Made by a program: the position numbers and the translations under genes
The notes under the pieces: model-generated
Databases searched by the model: none
The model's input: the letters and a program-made list of their open reading frames with translations, nothing else
What the model was told of the DNA's origin: nothing
Assembly: GCF_000315625.1 (NCBI RefSeq)
Contig: NW_005434552.1
Coordinates: 75,172-139,171, forward strand
Origin: Guillardia theta CCMP2712
Lineage: Eukaryota; Cryptophyceae; Pyrenomonadales; Geminigeraceae
Direction of reading: 5' to 3'
Length of the DNA stretch: 64,000 nt
Part shown: one piece after another, positions 52,318 through 64,000 of the stretch
Numbering within the stretch: position 1 is the first letter of the stretch
Layout of the letters: every line of letters begins with the position of its first letter

Positions 52318-52540
52318 ACACCCCTCCTCCTCGCACCCCCCTCCTCCTCGCACCCCCCTCCTCCTCGCACCCCCCTCCTCCTCGTACCCCCCCTCCTCCT
52401 CGCACACCCCTCCTCCTGGCACCCCCCTCCTCCTCGCACCCCCCCTCCTCCTGGTACCCCCCCCTCCTCCTCGCCCCCCCCTCCCGCACCCCCCCTCCTC
52501 CTCGCACCCCCCCTCCTCCTCGCACCCCCCCTCTTCTATG
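52318..52540. repeat. C-rich minisatellite (CCCCTCCTCCTCGCAC)
   Basis: About twelve imperfect units of 18-20 bp (CACCCCCCTCCTCCTCG), ending 30 bp before the ATG of the ankyrin gene at 52570. Confidence 0.85.
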
Positions 52541-52569
52541 CTCTCCTCTCTGCAACTCAGATCGTCACC

Positions 52570-53760
52570 ATGAGCGACAAGAAGGTCTGCAGAGAGACAA
52601 AGAGCTTGTCAGGGCTCAACGCAACAGACTTCTTCAAGCACTCTCACCTCGCGCTGCTCTTTGCTTGCATGAAGGTTTGATCGAATGATCTCATGTCAAG
52701 TTTGCGTCAGCCTGATGATGAGCCAGGGGCTGCATGGCGAAGTAGAGAGTATTCTCAACATGTTCAATAGCACAGACTTGGATGTGGAATGTCTGGTCAA
52801 TCAGAGTCAAACCGACGGATGGACAGCTTTACATTACGCTGCTAGCACAGGTCAAACTCAGATTGTCAAGACGCTGCTGTCGCATCGAGCTCTTGTCAAC
52901 GTCGCCACGCGCTTATCTCGCTCGACGGCTCTTCACCTCGCCGCTAAGAGGTGAGAGGCGGACGGAGGGTCAATGTGCTTGACAAGCTGAGAGGGGGCAC
53001 GTCGACATCGTCCAGCTCCTGCTGCACAAATTCGCCAAGAATCGAAAAGACTCGCGAGGATGGACAGCACTGAAGTTTGCAGAGGTAGAGGATGAGCGAA
53101 GGGAGATGATACTACTGATGATGCCTCCTCCTCCCGCAGTCAGCAGGCCATCTCGAAGTAGTCCGACTGCTTGCGGTGAAAATGATGTCCATGCTCCTAC
53201 AAGTGAACTGGATCGCAGAAAACCTTCTGGAGGAACGTGGTGGCCGCAGAGTGAGACTGACTTATCTCTTCCTCACTGTCAGCTGACCGTGCGACAGCCT
53301 TCAGATGGGCGAGGAGATCCTTCATTGCGAGCTCGTCAGCGAGAGGAAAAGCTTTCGACTCTCCAAGGCTTTGCAGGGATGCGACGCCTGCTCTTGCTCT
53401 TCTCCTCCCACGTTGGCTGACGTCGCCAGGAACGGAGCTCACTGGAGCCTTTCGAGCTTGCAAGACTTGACCCTCTCCTCTGCTCCCACTCTCGCCGCCC
53501 ATAAACATTCTTCTCCAGCAGAGGAGCCAGCTGTTGGATTAGCCAGGCTGTGAGTCCAGCTTCTTGTCTTGTTCCCGACTTCTCACGTCTGCACAGCAAA
53601 ATATTCAAAGAGAGTTTGCCGAGGCTGATTGTTTAGAGACAGTCTTGTACGTTTTAATGCATGAGTTGCTCTGCGGGAGATGTAGCATCTGCTCTGTTTG
53701 CATTCCGAAATGCTTCAGAGAGAAATTCATTGTGTTTCAGCTTGTGCTTCATGCGTGAAG
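52570..53760 (+). CDS. Ankyrin-repeat protein, multi-exon
   Basis: ATG 52570 (MSDKKVCRETKSLSGLNATD). Exons 52570-52674, 52727-52950, 52994-53084 and 53140-53250 join in frame through GT-AG introns of 52, 43 and 55 nt. Three ankyrin units are clear: DGWTALHYAASTGQTQIVKT LL, STALHLAAKRGHVDIVQLLL H, and GWTALKFAESAGHLEVVRLL. Later exons (53300-53550) give MGEEILHCELVSERKSFRLS KAL and a Ser-rich stretch; another piece starts at 53597. The stop is not fixed. It probably mediates protein-protein contact; no enzymatic domain is seen. It is unrelated in sequence to the 105-bp ankyrin array at 12-14 kb. Confidence 0.7.
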
Positions 53761-54126
53761 ATATACCTCTAGTGTGTGCCTGTCACTATCAAGCACAGAC
53801 ACAAGATTGGAGGTAATATGAAGGAATAAGCCTGGACGAGATGCTTATGAACTCAGAGGGGCTTTAGACTGCGAGGATGGAACTGAAGTAGAATCTGCTC
53901 TTCCTTTCCTTCTGCAGTTCACAAGACTTGTTGGTTCTAGATCAAGTTAGTGATGTTTAACTTTACTCTACCTTACTTTGAGTTTGTGAGGCAATTATCT
54001 TCATCCTGATTTCTTGAATCGTTGAATAAACTTTATATTCACGCTCATGGACACCTTTATTGACTGAACAAGAAAGGCAAACCGGAGCAAACAAAGGAGG
54101 ACGAGGATAGAGCCAACAAACCCGCC
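53761..54126. other. Short intergenic stretch
   Basis: No coding signal; AT-richer than its surroundings. Confidence 0.4.
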
Positions 54127-54359
54127 TCAATAAAATACTAGGAAACGAAGGAGGCAGCGAAAACCGCTACTCCAACCACGCAAGCGACGGCATGCACGAC
54201 AAGCAGGGGAACAAGGATCAGAACAACGAGCAGTAGCGCAAGGCCCCTGCGAGGAGGACGGCAAGACCCATGCGAGAGCGATACTGCCGAAACAGACGAG
54301 CACGCAAACGATGAAAGCCAGGGTCCCCATACACCGCCTCCTGAGCGCATCCATCCCAC
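54127..54359 (-). CDS. Possible small two-pass membrane protein
   Basis: On the minus strand one frame gives MDALRRRCMGTLAFIVCVLV CFGSIALAWVL and the neighbouring frame gives GLALLLVVLILVPLLVVHAV ACVVGVAVFAASFVS. Each is a convincing membrane span, but they lie in different frames, so either a frame change or a very short intron near 54260 joins them. There is no family match. Confidence 0.3.
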
Positions 54360-54621
54360 TCCGCTGTCAGCGTAGCTCCATGGTGATCCGCCAGGTACCA
54401 GAGAAACCGCAAAGCGTCAGCATGAAGAAGACCATCCGTACCTGCAGTGAAGGGAAGAAAGGCCTTCGGCGGGTGATGGGTGCCATAACTTGCGCGATGA
54501 TCCGAAATCTTCTGTTGGGCGAGGGACCGGTGACGTGGGTCCGGGTGGACACATAGTTTTGAAAGCCCAGTTTGACCTTTTTTTTCCCCAGCGTTTTCCG
54601 TTGCATGCAGAAGAGGTGAAG

Positions 54622-59480
<4,859 letters not shown>

Positions 59481-59589
59481 GAAGGAGGAGCGAACTAGAG
59501 GGAGAATCGGAAGATGGGGAGGAGGGGAGGGTGTTAGCAGTCAGAAAAGAGGAGGAGGAGGAGGAGGAAGACGAGGAAGGAGGAGGAGG

Positions 59590-61454
<1,865 letters not shown>

Positions 61455-63291
61455 TTTCCTCCTCCCACCCCTCCTCCTCCTCCTCCTCCTCACAGCGGCA
61501 GCAATTGGTACTTTCTCGTTCCCTCCTGTCCCCTCCTCATGACCCTTCTGCCTTCTTCCTCGCTCCCTACGTTTCTCTCCCTTCCATTTTCTCACCTCCA
61601 GCTCTCGCGGGCTGAGCAGCTTTAGAATCCCCTCCTGCTCGAACATGAAGAGAAACCCCTCCTTGAAGGGCTCGAACTGCGAGCTGACAGAGGAGGACAG
61701 GAGGTACTCAACGTATCGCTGCACGTACTCCCTCCTGTTGCTGTTTGTTACCTCCACGTCTCCTCCTCCCTCCTTCAGCTCCACCACCCTTCTCTCCCCG
61801 AACGACTCGATCGCTGCCTGGAACGTCAGGCAGAAGACGTCCTGCACGTCCCCCGGCCCCGAGTACTCGAGGAGGGCGAGGAGGCCGCGGGAGGTCTCAG
61901 GACTGAGATCGGCAACGTCCTGGTGGTTGAGGGGGAGGGAGAGAAGCTTTTTCCATAGCACGAGAGGCAGCTGAAGGTCAAGGAGCACGTGGTTGTAGAC
62001 GGCAAGTCCCAGCAGCAACCCCACCAGCATGAACTCCTGGGAGGACTCGAGGGAGGAGGGGTTGAACCAGAGGACCCTCGTCTCCTCCTGCTGGAGGAAC
62101 ATACCGAAGGAGGGATCGAAGAGCTGCTGAACTATGAGCGCGAAGAACTCCTTCTTCAGCCCCCCCTCGTCAACTCCCTCCTCCCCTATGAACACAACCT
62201 TGAGCGGCTTGAACAAGTCGCTCTTCCTCTGCCGGCAGAGCTCGTCTAGCGCATCTTGCAACAGGTGAGATCGACGCAGTCGGATGATGCAGAAGGCAGG
62301 ATGCGACGGGGGGATGCCGCTGCTGCTGGGAGGAGGGAGGGAGTACCCGTCCTCTGCCTTCGCTGCATGAGCCCTCTTGCTCCACAGCAGCCCTCCTACC
62401 GTCGCCTCCTCCTGCTGGACCAGCGAGCTTGTTGCGATACCTATGATCTGCTGCTGCTGCTGCCGGTAGCTAGCCTCCACCTGCAGCAGCTTTGACTTTG
62501 CCTCGTCGTTGAGCAGGAAGGAGAAGCGGCAGAAGCTGAAGTTTGCGCGCCAAAAGTCGTAGGAGGCGACGGGGCCAGGCAGCAGCTGCTGGGCCCTCCT
62601 CCACGAGATATAGTCAAAGTTCCAGTCGATGTGCTCCGAGATGAACTGGTTGTAGAACTTCCGCGCATCCAAACTTGGCGAGTCGACAGCCTTGAGGGCG
62701 TTTGCCTTGTACGCCAACTCCAGTACGACGATGACGTCCTGGAGGGGCGGGGAAACTTGTTTGATCGCCTCGATCTCCTTGCTGAGAAAGTTGTTGAGGG
62801 GGGAGACGATCCTCGCGCCTAAGATATCGAGCGGACTGCGAGACCACCAAGACACGATCTGCTTCCTCCGTTAGCTCCTCCCGTCACCTGCTCCCGTGAA
62901 CTCCTCTTCCCGTTAGCTCCTTCTCCGCTCCTCTTCCTCTCGTCACTTTTCTCGTCCCTGTGCTGCCCTTCATGCTGCTCATCCTTGACTTCGGCGCCTC
63001 TCCATCCCTCTCGTTCTTCTCTCCCTCACTCTCTTTCCTACCCCCATTCTCTTCTCCCCTCCGCCTCTCCTCCCCTCCGCCTCTCCTCCCCTCTGCCTCT
63101 CTTCCACACTTTCTCTCCCTGTACCTGCTGCATCGTTGCATCATCGAAGCCAGCGATCACTTTGCAGACAAGTAGAATGAGGTTCCCTCCAAACCTCTCG
63201 TTGCACATCACCTGAGCAAATTCAGCTGCTCCCCCCTCTGCTGCTCCTTTTCATACTCTTCTTCCTCTCCTTCCCAACCTTCTCCCTCTGC

Positions 63292-63347
63292 CACTGCCTC
63301 TGCCTCTGCCTCTGCCTCTGCCTCTGCCTCTGCCTCTGCCTTTGCCC
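63292..63347. repeat. (CTGCCT)n hexanucleotide array in a HECT intron
   Basis: Eight or so TGCCTC units inside the intron 63212-63369. In the other sense they read as an AEAEAE peptide, which should not be taken as part of the protein. Confidence 0.9.
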
Positions 63348-63715
63348 CTTCTCCCTCCTCCCAACTCACAGGGTTTTGAGCCAGCAGGATCGCAGCTTTC
63401 GCCATGGCGGTGCAGGCCTGAGCGTTGAGTTTCTTTCTCTGCTCGAGCATCTCGTTGAGCAAACTGCTCGTCGCGTCCACCAGGCTCGGCAGGTTCATCG
63501 CGCCCAGCGCCTGAATCAGCTCCACGTAGACCAGCTCGACTCCGAGGAAGTCGATCCCCTCCCCTCCGCTTCTTGCGAAGACAGCGTTGAGGGCGGAGGA
63601 GGAGGAGAAGAGAACCTTAGTCTGGTTGATGAGCTCCGGCACCTGAGAGCTGATCTCAAATAGTATATTTCAAGCCTGCGACTCTCGCTGCAGCCTTTCT
63701 CTCCTTTCTGACCAT

Positions 63716-63770
63716 CCTGTCCTGACCTGTCCTGACCTGACCTGACCTGACCTGTCCTGTCCTGTCCTCA
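63716..63770. repeat. (CCTGA/CCTGT)n pentanucleotide array
   Basis: About ten CCTGA or CCTGT units, probably in another intron of the HECT gene. Confidence 0.85.
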
Positions 63771-63829
63771 TCCTCTCCTCTTCCCCTCTCGCTTCTTTCA
63801 CATCTTTTTCAACATTTTTCACGAGTATC

Positions 63830-63935
63830 AACAACTTACAGCAGTCGATCTCGTTCTTGACTCGGCAATCAGTTTTTGCAGTTGACGAACAGCAACAGAA
63901 CCAAGAAGAGCTGTAAGCGAATCGTTCAGTCCCCC
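63830..63935 (-). CDS. Possible upstream exon of the HECT gene
   Basis: On the minus strand ALLGSVAVRQLQKLIAESRT RSTAV is open and followed by GTAAGTTG, a good donor. Position and strand fit an upstream exon; the phase into the exon at 63639 was not established. Confidence 0.3.
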
Positions 63936-64000
63936 TCCTACGCATGAAGTCCTCTTTTGCCTCCTCTTGCTCCTCCTCTTGCTCCTCTTCTTCTATTTCT

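Larger units (their letters stand above)
51104..52569. other. Intergenic: purine-rich DNA, GGACA array and C-rich array
   Basis: 51250-51800 is nearly all A/G and contains (GGACA)n. 51800-52310 has no clear coding signal. 52318-52540 is a C-rich minisatellite. Frames through these tracts give Arg/Glu/Gly or Pro/Ser peptides only. Confidence 0.6.

Overview
The window is nuclear DNA of a eukaryote, most likely a secondary-plastid alga of cryptophyte (Guillardia) type; that placement is inference. Many genes are split by very small GT-AG introns. The best case is pelota at 35.1-36.7 kb, whose ten exons join in frame across nine introns of 41-59 nt. One gene (21.3 kb) opens with a signal peptide followed by a Phe-led, Ser-rich stretch of the kind used for complex plastids. 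Low-complexity DNA and minisatellites are abundant, and two runs of N (23600-24252 and 60188-60636) lie at the centres of inverted minisatellite arrays.

Left third (1-14.2 kb): a family of kinase-like proteins fused to ubiquitin-ligase domains and to repeat domains. These are a broken U-box/pseudokinase/armadillo gene (1-2844, minus), a WD40/ankyrin/pseudokinase/RING gene (5769-8372, minus), and a kinase tail plus RING (13917-14170, plus) abutting an oppositely oriented, broken ankyrin array (11821-13949). Between them are a coiled-coil repeat gene (3641-5170) and the remains of a RAD5/RAD16-like RING-SNF2 helicase cut by a minisatellite (9246-10530).

Middle (15-27 kb): a secreted fucosyltransferase-like protein; an intronless, frameshifted cluster of unfamiliar genes at 17.2-21.1 kb, including a possible cysteine protease, which may be a decayed foreign or virus-derived insertion; an EREEG-repeat coiled-coil gene; a large inverted 24-bp minisatellite; and a multi-exon gene with a Cys-rich CGDGVC segment and a TPR.

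27-44 kb: a multi-exon cyclic-nucleotide-binding/PH protein, pelota, a coiled-coil gene, several small multi-exon genes (acidic tail, ZZ-like zinc finger, membrane protein), and a UBE2O-like fragment. 44.5-51.1 kb: a very large NACHT-pentapeptide-WD40 (NLR-like STAND) protein, split into two open frames that overlap by 4 nt.

Right end (52-64 kb): an ankyrin gene, a long EF-hand/IQ gene, and a UBE3A-like HECT ligase on the opposite strand. Introns of the last two are swollen with 4-, 5- and 6-bp microsatellites. The recurring theme is ubiquitin-ligase domains (U-box, RING, HECT, UBE2O-like) joined to kinase and repeat-sensor domains, in a region with many recent duplications, inversions and frame lesions.
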